Assembly (NCBI GenBank): GCA_000381625.1
Contig: KB906767.1
Coordinates: 2,210,629-2,274,628 of the forward strand
Length of the DNA stretch: 64,000 nt
Direction: 5' to 3'
Source: Bryobacterales bacterium KBS 96
GTDB taxonomy: Bacteria; Acidobacteriota; Terriglobia; Bryobacterales; Bryobacteraceae
Position numbers and translations under genes: made by a program. The notes under the pieces are model-generated. The model did not search any database. It worked only from the letters and a program-made list of their open reading frames with translations, and had not been told where the DNA came from. This document shows, piece by piece, positions 1-8,767 of the stretch (position 1 is the first letter of the stretch; each line of letters starts with the position of its first letter).

Positions 1-269
1 AACGCGTTTCCCGCTGACCACAGTCAGACTGAATCCCGCTCCGCGCAACAGGCGTTCGACACTGAGAGCGTCAGATGCCCAGTTACGAGTGTGCTGCGCC
101 TATCGGTCTCGCCTGATCCCAGATATTTTGGTGCCTCCGCTGGATTAAAAGCGGTGTGACAGGAAATGAGCAATGGGTCAGCGTGCAATAGCGTGCAATG
201 GTTTACAGCAGCCGTGGCAATTTTGGCATCCCGAGCAATGTGGAATCTGTAAGTTATACGTGCGCCGAG
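1..269. other. No gene recognised
   Basis: I see no convincing coding sequence or RNA here. Short open frames exist on both strands, but none shows a recognisable motif. The stretch lies outside the tRNA fragment and may be host or element sequence. Confidence 0.3.
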
Positions 270-270
270 A

Positions 271-303
271 TCATCGTGGGTTCGAATCCCACCCTCACCG
301 CCA
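271..303 (+). other. 3' end of tRNA-Ser: attachment-site-like remnant
   Basis: The sequence contains a complete T-arm (stem GTGGG at 276-280 pairing with CCCAC at 288-292, loop TTCGAAT), then the acceptor 3' strand CCTCACC, discriminator G300 and an encoded CCA at 301-303. CCTCACCG-CCA is typical of tRNA-Ser. The matching acceptor 5' strand GGTGAGG and the D- and anticodon arms are absent upstream, so this is not a working tRNA. A 3' tRNA fragment directly beside a tyrosine recombinase is the usual footprint of integration into a tRNA gene, so it is probably one att half-site of a decayed island. The antisense reading GGEGGIRTH is the familiar artefact of translating a tRNA 3' end. Confidence 0.75.
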
Positions 304-377
304 GAAAACAAAGGACTTTGCTCGCTTCGAGCATGTCCGAACTTCAGGCTGTTTTGGGCTCCGTGCAAATGCGCGAG

Positions 378-1330
378 TCATTTTTGGTTCTTCGCTCCTT
401 TCTTCCCCAGTTGCTTCTTGATCATTTCCTCGACCGTGTCGGCCGCTCTTTCATCATCGCCGCTCATCACGTGCGCATAAATATTCAGCGTGCCGTTGGA
501 TTGGCGTGTCCGAGACGTTGCGAGACTGTTCTCAGCGGAACGCCCTGCGCAGCAGCTCGGAAGCATGGGTATGGCGCAGGTCGTGGAACCGGGTGTCTCT
601 TGTACTGATGCGCGCGAGAAGGCGATGTATGCGTCCGTGAAATCGTCCGGAGCCCACGGAGTGCCGTCCGCTAATGGCATCACCAGATCGAACTTCGGAT
701 AATCAGGCCCAAACAATTTTCTGATCTTGTCCTGATTCGCTCGATGATCCAGCAGGCAGGCGATAAGGCAGTCAGGCAATGCAATCGTGCGATGAGATTT
801 CTTGTTTTTCGTGGGCTTGAACTTCAGCCCGCCGGCGCGGGTTTGACCAAGGGCCTGATTAACGGTCAGTCGGGAATTCTCAAAATCGATGTCGCTCCAA
901 CGAAGCCCAAGGATTTCACCGCGCCGCATTCCGGTGCAGAGTCCCCTCAGGATGGGAAGATACGGAACGGTATTCTCGGCAGATCCGAGCAATAAAGCCG
1001 AACGATCTTCCTCAACCGCTTTGACCTCCTTGCGCACCGGACGAGGCGCTTGCACAGCGTTCGCGGGGTTCGTAGGGCGCAATTGCCATATGACGGCCTG
1101 CTTTAGCGCTTTACTCAGAAGGCGGTGAATATGTAGAACCGTTTGCGTGCTGAGGCCCTTGCCCGTTCGGCGGTTTCCGGCCGTGCTGGACCAGGTATAG
1201 AACTCGGCGAGTTGTACGGTTTGAAGTTTGCACATTTTGAATCGGCCCGAGCCTTGGGTTGATGTTGACCTCGACAAGCTGTTTGTAACGTTCAAATGTC
1301 TTGTCTCCAAGGCTCGGTTTAACCGTTATT
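378..1330 (-). pseudogene. Broken tyrosine recombinase (phage-type integrase)
   Basis: The gene reads as a phage-type tyrosine recombinase on the minus strand but needs several frame changes. The start of the SAM-like core-binding domain (LGDKTFERYKQLVE, near 1320-1240) is in a different frame from the rest. The catalytic domain shows the first Arg in TGMRRGEILGLRW. The second catalytic block (FHDLRHTHASELL, near 595-555) lies in another frame, and a third frame carries VPLRTVSQRLGHAN. The final NIYAHV, with the catalytic Tyr, returns to the first frame near 480. At least three indels and a missing N-terminus make it non-functional. It sits beside a tRNA-Ser 3' fragment, so it probably once catalysed integration there. 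Confidence 0.85.
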
Positions 1331-1360
1331 ATGCGCTGTTGATGAAAGACCATCGCGCGC

Positions 1361-2008
1361 AAGGGCTGTGGTCACATCGATTCCACTCCTGACGGCGTGG
1401 TCTATGTGGCGCCCACAAAAGAAGTCTGGGTCACCGCGCCACGCGACAACTCCGTCCGTATTCTGGACAGCCAGACCTTGAGGCAGAAAGAAAAACTGAC
1501 ATTCGAAGGCCGACCGGAAGGCTATGCGGTCGACGCACAGCGCAGCCGTTTCTATATGAACTACGAGGACAAAGACCTCACGACCGCAATTGATCTTCAA
1601 ACACACAAGACTCTCGCGAAATGGGAATCCTCGTGTGGGGAGGACGGTCCGCACGGTCTCTCGGTTGATCAACATTCCGGATACCTGTTCGTGGCCTGCA
1701 GCACGCAAGCGGAGGTCTTGGATGCGGGTCATAACGGCGGCAAGCTATCATCTATTAACACCGGCGACGGAGTGGACGATCTCAATTATTCGTCAGCCAC
1801 TCACACGTTGTATGTAGGCGCTGCCAAAGATGCGCGGCTCACAGTGGCCCGAGTCGACGCGACTGGCAAGCTCAGCCTGGTTGCTGAGTTGGCGACCCAC
1901 GAGGGCGCTCGCAACGGAGTCGTCACGAAGGATGGCACGGTGTATCTCGCGCACGCCCAGCTCGGTCAATTAGCAGGCCTCGTCGTGGTGTCACCGCGCA
2001 GGAAGTAA
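1361..2008 (+). pseudogene. 5'-truncated YncE-like beta-propeller protein
   Basis: An open frame with repeated blade-like strands (VYVAPTKEVWV, DNSVRILDSQTL, GYAVDAQRSRFYMNYED, HGLSVDQHSGYLFVAC, THTLYVGAAKDARL) resembles the C-terminal two-thirds of a YncE/cytochrome-cd1-like propeller. Coding similarity starts near 1361 (KGCGHIDSTPDG) with no plausible start codon before it; the GTG at 1397 lies inside a blade and has no ribosome site. It abuts the broken end of the integrase, so the 5' part was probably lost in a rearrangement. Full-length relatives are usually over 300 residues, and about 215 remain. There is no signal peptide because the N-terminus is gone. The biochemical role is unknown. 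Confidence 0.55.
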
Positions 2009-2130
2009 ACCGCACTGCGCAAACGCCGGCTCTGCCGAATCGCTCCAGGTCGTTCCGGCCTGCGCGGCGTGCAATATGTTGGCAGCAGAATGCCGCCTCT
2101 GAGAGTTGTGGCGCGGAAGGAAACGAGCCC

Positions 2131-3006
2131 TCAACCTACCGATTCCGGCGGAGCTGACACAGAACGCGCTTGCGCTCTGACCATCCAGCAGGCACCGGTA
2201 AATCGGACTTCCGCTCCGTGCACATAGGGATCAAAGGCGGCGCGGACCCTTTGGATGACGTGAGTGCGAGTCCGGTCGTCTGTCTCTCGAAGGATGCGGC
2301 CGACAGGACCTAGCCGTGTCAGGTAAGGGATCAACTCCTTTTCTGGCAGAGTGCAGGTGATATCGATGGGTCGGATATCGATGTCGGCCCAGCCGCTCTC
2401 GTTAAGAATGTTGTGGATCCGATCGCCATTCGCGAAGGCGAACTGCCCCGGCGCGTCCGTCTGCCGGGCGGGCAGGTTCGGCAGGAGCGGCGCCGCGGCC
2501 CGTTCAGCCGTCGTCATGAACGGGTTTTCCGCCGCACTCCTCCAGGCGACGAACCGGAGCTCGGCGTTCTCCGCCCCGGCATGCCGCAGGTTCGCAAAGG
2601 CGCGGATAGAGTCCTCGAAGAACATGACGCCAAAGCGAGAAATGATGATGTCGAAGCTTGCGGGCTCGAACGTATGCGCCTGCGCGTTGCCGCAGATAAA
2701 GGTTGCTGTCGTACCTTCCCGTTTGGCGCGGGACCGGGCGGCGGCGATCATCGTATCTGAAATGTCGATCCCGATGCATCGGCCCTTCGCTCCGAGCTCA
2801 CGCGCGACCGCCAGCGTTGTGCCGCCTGCGCCGCAGCCGACGTCGAGAACCCGGCCGCCGGGTCCGAGGGAGACTGCCTCGACGAGCAGGTCTTCGAACG
2901 GTTTGAATATCTGGTCAAGCGACTCCTGCAATTCGACCCAGGCGCGTCCTGCGACGCCGTTCCACAGTGTCGCCTGCTCGTTATCGGTCTGGGGTGTGAC
3001 ATCCAT
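2131..3006 (-). CDS. Class I SAM-dependent methyltransferase (UbiE/Coq5-like)
   Basis: This 291-residue protein has a Rossmann methyltransferase core: motif I VLDVGCGAGGTTLA near residue 53, acidic loop GIDIS after beta-2, and a motif II-type SFDIIISRFGVMFF. The C-terminal half resembles the Methyltransf_11/25 family of small-molecule methylases. The ATG at 3006 was chosen because GGAGAG lies eight bases before it; the frame stays open further upstream without support. It is divergent from the MerR-family gene at 3086, and its -35/-10 elements overlap the proposed MerR operator, so it is likely the regulator's main target. The substrate cannot be read from the sequence. Confidence 0.8.
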   Translation of the reverse strand: MDVTPQTDNEQATLWNGVAGRAWVELQESLDQIFKPFEDLLVEAVSLGPGGRVLDVGCGAGGTTLAVARELGAKGRCIGIDISDTMIAAARSRAKREGTTATFICGNAQAHTFEPASFDIIISRFGVMFFEDSIRAFANLRHAGAENAELRFVAWRSAAENPFMTTAERAAAPLLPNLPARQTDAPGQFAFANGDRIHNILNESGWADIDIRPIDITCTLPEKELIPYLTRLGPVGRILRETDDRTRTHVIQRVRAAFDPYVHGAEVRFTGACWMVRAQARSVSAPPESVG

Positions 3007-3045
3007 AATCGTCTCTCTCCATTGCCTCCTGGAATCGGAAACTGT

Positions 3046-3076
3046 ATTATGCAACTTCAAGTCAACTTGAGGTCAA
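3046..3076 (-). promoter_or_regulatory. MerR-type promoter with SoxR-box-like dyad
   Basis: Reading the minus strand, TTGACC (3076-3071) and CATAAT (3051-3046) are separated by 19 bp, the over-long spacer typical of MerR-activated promoters. Between them the plus strand holds CTTCAAGTCAACTTGAGG (3055-3072), an 18-bp dyad pairing at 7 of 9 positions. This is close to the textbook SoxR box CCTCAAGTTAACTTGAGG. It lies between the methyltransferase start at 3006 and the MerR-family start at 3086, so one operator could control both genes. Confidence 0.65.
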
Positions 3077-3085
3077 GGGGCATAT

Positions 3086-3502
3086 TTGGACATAACTGAG
3101 GTGGCGCGGCGATCCGGCGTTTCTGCTTCGACGCTGCGGTTCTATGAGGAAAAACGGCTGATCGCCTCGACCGGCAGACGGGGCCTGCACCGCCTGTTCG
3201 ATCCCGGCGTGCTGGACCGGCTGGCGTTGATCGCGCTGGGGCAAGCTGCGGGCTTCTCGCTCGATGAGATCGCGCTCATGTTCGGGCCTGGCGGGCGGCC
3301 GCGCATTGACCGACTTATGCTCGCGGCCAAGGCGGATGAGCTAGACGCAAAGATCCGCAAACTCAGCGCCATGCGCGACGGCCTGCGGCACGCCGCTGCT
3401 TGCCCCGCACGGAGCCACATGGAATGTCCCACTTTTCGCCGTCTCTTACGAGCCGCCGCATTTGGAACTGCAGGGGCGCGAAGGAAAAAGATTGCAGTTT
3501 GA
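3086..3502 (+). CDS. MerR-family transcriptional regulator
   Basis: This 138-residue protein begins with a MerR helix-turn-helix (MDITEVARRSGVSASTLRFYEEKRLI) and wing (GLHRLFDPGVLDRL), then a dimerisation helix (KADELDAKIRKLSAMRDGL). The C-terminus has two cysteines (CPARSHMEC) but not the clustered CxxCxCxxxxxC of SoxR, so no iron-sulfur centre is expected. The start is a TTG at 3086 preceded by AAGGGG; it gives the canonical MDI start of the family. It faces the methyltransferase across a MerR-type promoter. The inducer is unknown; thiol or metal sensing by the Cys pair is only a possibility. Confidence 0.85.
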   Translation: MDITEVARRSGVSASTLRFYEEKRLIASTGRRGLHRLFDPGVLDRLALIALGQAAGFSLDEIALMFGPGGRPRIDRLMLAAKADELDAKIRKLSAMRDGLRHAAACPARSHMECPTFRRLLRAAAFGTAGARRKKIAV

Positions 3503-3727
3503 TTCAGGGCGGGTTGGGCGACATCCGAACGTTTCCCTGTCGCAAGCGGACTTCGCAGTTAGTATCTAGCGTTCACTTTCCGGATTCCCGACCAACAAGA
3601 CACAATTCTCGAAGAAGCCGATTCCTTCTACGAGTAGTGCGTGTACGTGGCAAATTGACTGCCGATTGTCCGATAGGCTTACAACTTTCGACGCAAAGCT
3701 CACCCGTTTTCGAGATACAGCCAAAGA

Positions 3728-4213
3728 TTATTTCCGCGCTTGAGGAAGATTGGAAGCGTGTTCCGAAACCGCTTGCCACTGCCCATTTCGTCTTATCCAC
3801 ACTGAGGTGAACAGCTGGTGCTCATCGACGGCGGTTCCCTTATAACGACCTTTGCCGAAGAACTGGCCGGTGACTATTGCGGTGTTTCCATACACACGAA
3901 CTCTCATATCGCGGCCCGAAACTGATTCCCAAACGAGATCTCGTGACTCGAGATCCTTGACGAATTCTTCCTTTGTTACGACCGTGCTGTCCGGTAAAAC
4001 AAACATGTAGTCGTCTGCGAACATCCGCCTAAACCATGCGCCGTCGTTCTTGAGTTAAGCTTCGTCATACTGATGTTTTACTTCCAGAACCTCCCGGGCG
4101 AGAGTTTCCTTTGTAGGCCCGCGCTCAGCTCCAATAGCGTTCATAGAGGACTGCTGACCAGCTACGAAGCTTACTAGTTCAAGCACGAGGGCGGTTGCAA
4201 CAAATCTACCCAC
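3728..4213 (-). pseudogene. DUF4440/NTF2-like secreted protein with an in-frame stop
   Basis: Reading from a GTG at 4213, six bases after a good Shine-Dalgarno GGAAGGAG, the frame gives a signal-peptide-like start (GRFVATALVLELVSFVAG), a helix ending in KHQYDEA, then TAA at 4055-4057. It continues without shift as LKNDGAWFRRMFADDYMFV and a complete SnoaL/DUF4440 cone fold ending at 3728. Relatives have a sense residue where the stop lies, so one base change has cut the gene at about residue 53 of 161. The downstream part could start internally at the Met near 4024, but that would lack the first helix and the export signal. It is a nonsense pseudogene or a sequencing error. Confidence 0.7.
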
Positions 4214-4564
4214 GTTCACTCCTTCCAATTGCGCAACTTAGGTGCCGGACGACAGCAGCAGATTCCTTCAACGGTAACAGAATTTGGACGGCCAATTCTG
4301 TTCGCGCTGCAGGTGGGAAGAGTACACTGGCGCAATTTCATTTCTCGATGTACTCGGCATGTTGAACAGCTGAAGTCAGATCGCTCCTGGATAACGGGCT
4401 ACTCGTCAATTGGACCGCCGACCTAGATCTTATGATCTTATCCAGCTTCGGCGAGTTCCATTGGCGGTTAGCCGCCCGACCATGAACGTCGACTACGCGG
4501 CCATCGGCCTACTCCCCATCAAGAAAGAAGCGCGGCGTAGCATTCGACGCGACGACACGTCGCC
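4214..4564. other. Gap without a recognised gene
   Basis: Nothing with a recognisable protein motif was found. It holds the ribosome site of the DUF4440 gene at its left end. Local base composition is lower in GC than in the flanking genes, and it is probably rearranged sequence. Confidence 0.3.
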
Positions 4565-5230
4565 TCACGCCGTGGGCTGAAGTGCGAGCTTGCCGAGATA
4601 GTGTTCGTTGAGGCTGCGCTGAGCGTCGGCGGCCCGATCAAGCGTAAAGGTCCGCGCGATGTGGACTTCAAAGGGGCCGGCATCGATCAAATGATTGAGC
4701 TTTTCAAAAACCTGACGATTAGGTTGTCCGTCGTAGCTTTGTACTTTTACGTTCTTTTGGGCTTTCGGCGCGGGCTCGACGCCGTTCGGAAACGCTACGC
4801 GGCCGCCCTCAGCTAATGCGGCCAGCGCTTGGTCCACCTCGGGACCGCCCGCGGTCACGAGAGCCGCATCGGTCCCTTGGGGAGCGAACGCGCGAGCGGC
4901 CGCGAGGATATCGTCCTCATGACCGTCGATGGCGGCATCGGCACCCAGCTTTTTCGTCAACTGCACCCCGTCTTCGCCGGAGGCTACCGCCAGGACTCTT
5001 GCGCCCATTCGCTTCGCCAACTGAATCGCCATATGGCCAATCCCTCCGCTCGCGCCAAAGATCATGACCATCTCGCCCGATTTTAGATGAAGCGTATCAT
5101 CCAATCCTTGGAGCGCCGTGACGGCGTCAACCGCCATCACGCTCGCTTGCTGAGTCGAAAGCTTCTTAGGTACGGCGGCGGCGTGCTCCGCTTTGAGGCT
5201 CGTATACTGCGCATAAAAGCGAGACCTGAC
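4565..5230 (-). pseudogene. 5'-truncated NADPH:quinone reductase (zinc-type alcohol dehydrogenase superfamily)
   Basis: The C-terminal two-thirds of an MDR-family quinone oxidoreductase is clear. It starts near 5230 with FYAQYTSLKAEHAAAVP, then LSTQQASVMAVDAVTALQGL, the nucleotide-binding motif MIFGASGGIGHMAIQLAKRMGA, and the C-terminal catalytic-fold return ending LGKLALQPTA. The N-terminal GroES-like part is missing: upstream of 5230 the frame changes into sequence that reads as an unrelated Cys-rich peptide. The intact NADPH-binding domain suggests recent truncation. An internal Met at 5140 could give a 191-residue product that would lack the catalytic domain. Confidence 0.7.
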
Positions 5231-5442
5231 GATGATTGTTTCGACCTCGGCTGTTCACATTTGCAACGGGCAATCTCACGCGCTTCACTGGTTACGGCGC
5301 AGAAGTAACACATGGGTGCATCGCAATGGGCACACCGGCGCTCCATTTCATAAGCGTAGAGCTGACCGCAAAACGCGCACAGCTCAGTCGCATGGAGGAT
5401 TGATGGAGGCAATTTGCGTCGGGTGTGAGGCATTAAACTCAC
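5137..5442 (-). CDS. Small Cys-rich zinc-ribbon-like protein
   Basis: This 101-residue open frame has a regular set of cysteines: CAFC, then CAHC and CYFC close together, then CKC. That suggests two small zinc-binding knuckles, the first pair similar to B-box or TRASH-type ribbons. The part after about residue 68 overlaps in another frame the coding sequence of the truncated quinone reductase, so the true C-terminus is doubtful and the gene may itself be cut at the rearrangement near 5230. I do not recognise the family. Confidence 0.3.
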   Translation of the reverse strand: MSLMPHTRRKLPPSILHATELCAFCGQLYAYEMERRCAHCDAPMCYFCAVTSEAREIARCKCEQPRSKQSSSGLAFMRSIRASKRSTPPPYLRSFRLSKRA

Positions 5443-6017
5443 TTTGCTTCCGTTAGTCCGCTATCCATCGTGGCTTCTCTTGCCATTGCCGGCACGGACG
5501 TGTCCACAGCTAACCACATATAGGAGAGCGGCAGTCACATTCTCGTTTCTTACGTAGATTACTGGAATTTTGATTTTGGGAAACGATCGAAATTCGTCCA
5601 GATCTCCAAATCATGGTGCTCGGGAGAACGCAATTTCTACGACGGAACCGGCATCTGGGACCTGCGCCCACCTCGATCACTAGTACCATCCGAACCTTTG
5701 ATATGCTCGACATTCGTCCACTACGCCCAGCTTTAGCCGCTTCCATGAAAACATGTGCTGCATCCAGCCCCCAAAGGGTAATAGCCTTGGAGTGCACGTA
5801 AGAAACTAAGGCCCCACGCCGCGCCTACTTCTCAGTAGCGATCCCGACGTCGAGGAACTAGTTGCGATTGTGCTCGACGCATTGGCACAAGTGGCATACC
5901 GGCTATGGCAATCCTGTCATCGGAGATTCCGGAATTGCGGGACGCACCTGAACAGATGCTTCTGTCGGAAGAAGTAATGCGGTTCCTGCTCCTGGCCGCA
6001 TAAAATCAAGGTAGGAC
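5443..6017. other. Gap without a recognised gene
   Basis: Open frames of 60-95 codons occur on both strands around 5510-5800, but none shows a family motif and they overlap one another antisense. The last bases (AAGGT near 6009) provide the ribosome site for the exporter at 6018. No terminator or repeat was seen. Confidence 0.3.
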
Positions 6018-8249
6018 GTGACTTCGGAGCGCAAACTCGGCGTGCTGGTCATGGCAATACTGCTCCGCCTCTTTCCGGTGTTGGTGTGCTTCGGAATCAC
6101 CGCTATCGTGGCCATAGTTTTCTCGCATTCCGTGGATTTGAAGCCGAAGGTGGGAGAGAACTTCTTTTTCTCAAAGAACGACCCTCAAGTTCGCTCTGAC
6201 AACGAGATCTCCAGAACTTTCCCAGGACAAATGACCGAGATCGACTTGAATGTCAGTGGCGATATCGCGTCACCGGCGTATGCGGATCGTATCCACGCGC
6301 TGTCGGTCGAACTGGCAAAAGTCCCCGGAGTCACTGCTGTCATATCAATAAACCCCGGGCCGAAGGGCCACGGGCCCAAAGACATTAAAGACGCACTGAA
6401 GAGTCCCCTCTGGACGAACACTCTTATCGGCGAGCATCACCGCTCCACAGATGTTATTGCCACGGTAAAAGACGACATTGGCGGGAAAACGATCTACGGC
6501 GTGCAGGCTCTTAAGAATAAGTTCGACCGGCCCGGTTTCGAAGTAGTGATCTCGGGCCAGCCCTATGTCACGGAAATGATTTCGCGGACAATGGCGAGGG
6601 ACCTACGAACGTTCAGCCTGGCTGCGGTCGGCGTGTTTGGCGTGGTGTTGTTCGTTCTCTTTTGCTCTCCGTGGATCCTGCTGGGCGCATTCGTCGCCTG
6701 TGCGAATTCGAGCGCTGCGACACTCATCGTTAATCAATATATTCATATTCCGATTGGGCCGGTCACGGCTAACCTGTCGACGATGGTGTTCGTCATGACT
6801 CTCTCGCCGATGGTCTTTCTGACTTACAACTGGATTGGGATTCGACAGCAGAAACAGTTGGTCGGGTACGCGGCTGTGTGGACTGCAGTAAAGGAAACGG
6901 TTGCGCCGTCATTATGGAGCGCGGTATGCATGTTGCTGGGTTTCATCAGCCTCATGCTCGTTTCCGCGACGTCCATGAAGCACCTGGGCACCGGTGGAGC
7001 GGTCGGCGCGGCGATGGCATTCCTCGCCGCATATATCCTGTATCCCTGGTTCTTGGCTCTGGCCTCACCCCCAAAGACAAAGTTCGGCTGGACCAAAGGC
7101 ATCGCATCGCGTCTGCATTTGTTCTTTTCCGAGCGCCACCGCCTGGTTGCGGTCGCATTGGTGATGTTCGGCGTCGTTGGCACCATCGGGTTGCCGCGCC
7201 TGAATACGGACCCGCCATTGTTCTTCTATTTCAAGAAAGGAAGCGACATTCGACAAGGACTCGAGGCGGTTGATCGCTCCGGCGGAAGCAGTCCGCTGAA
7301 ACTCGAAGTGGAAGACATTCATGGCGCTCCACTCGATACCAACGAGGCCTACAACCGGCTGTGGGCGTTGAACGACGCGTTGGAAAAGGACCCCGCCGTG
7401 GGCAAGGCTATGTCGCTGCCGGTCATTCAGAGCGAAATCGACCGGCGCTGGTACTCGAAACTGTTATCTATAGAAGGATTTTTCCAAGGAAAATCCAAGA
7501 AACAGAAAGAGGTCGGCGTGCTGGAGAGCCCGAAACACGGCGCGCCGGCGCGGCAGTTCATAACTCCGGATCACAAGAGGGCACTCCTTCTTTTGCGCAT
7601 GCGGGAGACTGTGCGGAACGTGTCGCGCGAACAGATCATCCGGCGCCTGGAGGGCACGGTTCATCGCGAGGGTTTTCGCACGCTCCTTGTCGGTGGCGAG
7701 TACAGCTTGTTGGGTGACATGGGCCGGCTGATCACCTCCAGCATCATTACCGGCTCGCTGTTGCTGATCGGCATTTTCACGGTCATGGGTTTCGTCTTCT
7801 CCCGCTCGTTGCGTACGGGCTTGGCCATGCTCGTAACCCTGGCCATCATCCCAGTCATCGTGCGTGGATATATCGCTTACCTCGGCATGCCACTGGACTT
7901 CATTACCGCTTCAGCCGCCAATCTCGATCTGGGCATGGGAGTGGACGCCATGATATATCTCACCATGTTCGCCAAGCGTGACAATAAGAACCTCGGCTCC
8001 TGGGAACCATGGTCGAAGGCCTGCTCACATCTGTGGCGGCCGATCGGAACGAATTTCCTAGTGATCTGTTGCGGGTTCGGGATCTTTCTGCTTTCGAATT
8101 TCCCCCCTACCCTGCGCTTTGGGGTGTTTGTCATCGTCGGTTCCGCAACCGCCGCCAGCGCTGCGCTGTTCTTGTTCCCGTGGCTGGCGAGCATTTCTCT
8201 TCATAGAAAGAGAAAGAAAGTCGAACGCAAAGAATTGAAGACAGCATAA
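6018..8249 (+). CDS. RND-superfamily (MMPL-like) exporter
   Basis: This 743-residue inner-membrane protein has the duplicated RND layout. TM1 (about 16-36) is followed by a large extracytoplasmic domain (37-200), a block of about five TM helices (200-365), TM7 near 375-392, a second large domain (395-575) and a final TM block (577-735). The C-terminal block has a Gly-Asp-rich helix (ANLDLGMGVDAMIYL) of the kind that carries the proton-relay acidic residue. The start is GTG with AAGGT upstream. No adaptor or outer-membrane partner is adjacent. MMPL/HpnN-type proteins move lipids or hydrophobic compounds using the proton gradient; the cargo here is unknown. It is intact, unlike most of its neighbours. 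Confidence 0.8.
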   Translation: MTSERKLGVLVMAILLRLFPVLVCFGITAIVAIVFSHSVDLKPKVGENFFFSKNDPQVRSDNEISRTFPGQMTEIDLNVSGDIASPAYADRIHALSVELAKVPGVTAVISINPGPKGHGPKDIKDALKSPLWTNTLIGEHHRSTDVIATVKDDIGGKTIYGVQALKNKFDRPGFEVVISGQPYVTEMISRTMARDLRTFSLAAVGVFGVVLFVLFCSPWILLGAFVACANSSAATLIVNQYIHIPIGPVTANLSTMVFVMTLSPMVFLTYNWIGIRQQKQLVGYAAVWTAVKETVAPSLWSAVCMLLGFISLMLVSATSMKHLGTGGAVGAAMAFLAAYILYPWFLALASPPKTKFGWTKGIASRLHLFFSERHRLVAVALVMFGVVGTIGLPRLNTDPPLFFYFKKGSDIRQGLEAVDRSGGSSPLKLEVEDIHGAPLDTNEAYNRLWALNDALEKDPAVGKAMSLPVIQSEIDRRWYSKLLSIEGFFQGKSKKQKEVGVLESPKHGAPARQFITPDHKRALLLLRMRETVRNVSREQIIRRLEGTVHREGFRTLLVGGEYSLLGDMGRLITSSIITGSLLLIGIFTVMGFVFSRSLRTGLAMLVTLAIIPVIVRGYIAYLGMPLDFITASAANLDLGMGVDAMIYLTMFAKRDNKNLGSWEPWSKACSHLWRPIGTNFLVICCGFGIFLLSNFPPTLRFGVFVIVGSATAASAALFLFPWLASISLHRKRKKVERKELKTA

Positions 8250-8395
8250 GCTGGATATTTTTTGGCCCTGCGGAGTATCTGCCTGACCATATAACGGAAA
8301 GACCAAAACGGCCTTCCTTACAGAATCAACAACTTAGGGTAGACCAAATCAAACCGCCGAAGTGGACCAAGTGAAGTTGCCAAACGCAACACACG

Positions 8396-8614
8396 GTGAT
8401 AACGGGTGGCCAAGCGCTTCTTGACACATTGCATGGCTTCAAGAGTCTCGCCGAGAGCTCGTCAGACAGCAATATCGTCATCTGGCTGAACGAGTACTTC
8501 GGGCGGATCGAGCGCGATGGCAAAGGTTTCGAGGACACGGCAGCGTATAAGGACAGCGCCGATAAGGTATTCGGATCGGTTCACTTAACCAGGCGCAACC
8601 AGGATACGTTTAGT
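8396..8614 (+). pseudogene. Remnant of a plasmid-type P-loop ATPase (C-terminal part)
   Basis: The peptide has LLDTLHGFKSLAESS, IVIWLNEYFGRIERDGKGFED and VFGSVHLTRRNQDTF. It resembles the C-terminal part of CobQ/MinD/ParA-like ATPases carried by conjugative elements. The Walker A half is missing and the frame becomes meaningless after about 8614, where an unrelated sigma-factor remnant begins on the other strand. It is probably a leftover of a mobile element. The family assignment rests on memory of the motif style and is tentative. Confidence 0.35.
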
Positions 8615-8767
8615 CGCGGTCGGCCGCATGCCAAGGCAAATACGTCTCCTGTACCGCGTCCTCGGCGTCAGCCGTCGACCCAGCATGCGGTATGCGAGAC
8701 GGATCAGGCGATGGCGCTACGGCTCGAAGTTGGCGGCGGAATCCGACATCGCGCTCGCGGAGCTCAC
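8610..8767 (-). pseudogene. 5' remnant of an ECF sigma factor
   Basis: A GTG overlapping the stop of the neighbouring AhpD-like gene starts a sigma-70 region 2 sequence: NFEP, a TAG stop, then RHRLIRLAYRMLG, followed after a frameshift by STADAEDAVQETYLPWHAADRD and a stop. This is the N-terminus of a SigJ-like ECF sigma factor with one nonsense codon and one indel, cut off before region 4. An ECF sigma gene directly after a carboxymuconolactone-decarboxylase-like gene is a common pairing, which supports the reading. Confidence 0.6.

Noticed and set aside
24-368. 114-residue minus-strand ORF with GGEGGIRTHDDL
   Set aside because: This is the known artefact of translating antisense through a tRNA 3' end; the T-arm and CCA are clear on the plus strand.
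2351-3070. 239-residue plus-strand ORF over the methyltransferase
   Set aside because: Antisense shadow; the minus strand carries the SAM-binding motifs.
5510-5797. 95-residue minus-strand ORF
   Set aside because: No motif, overlapped antisense by another frame of similar length, and no ribosome site.
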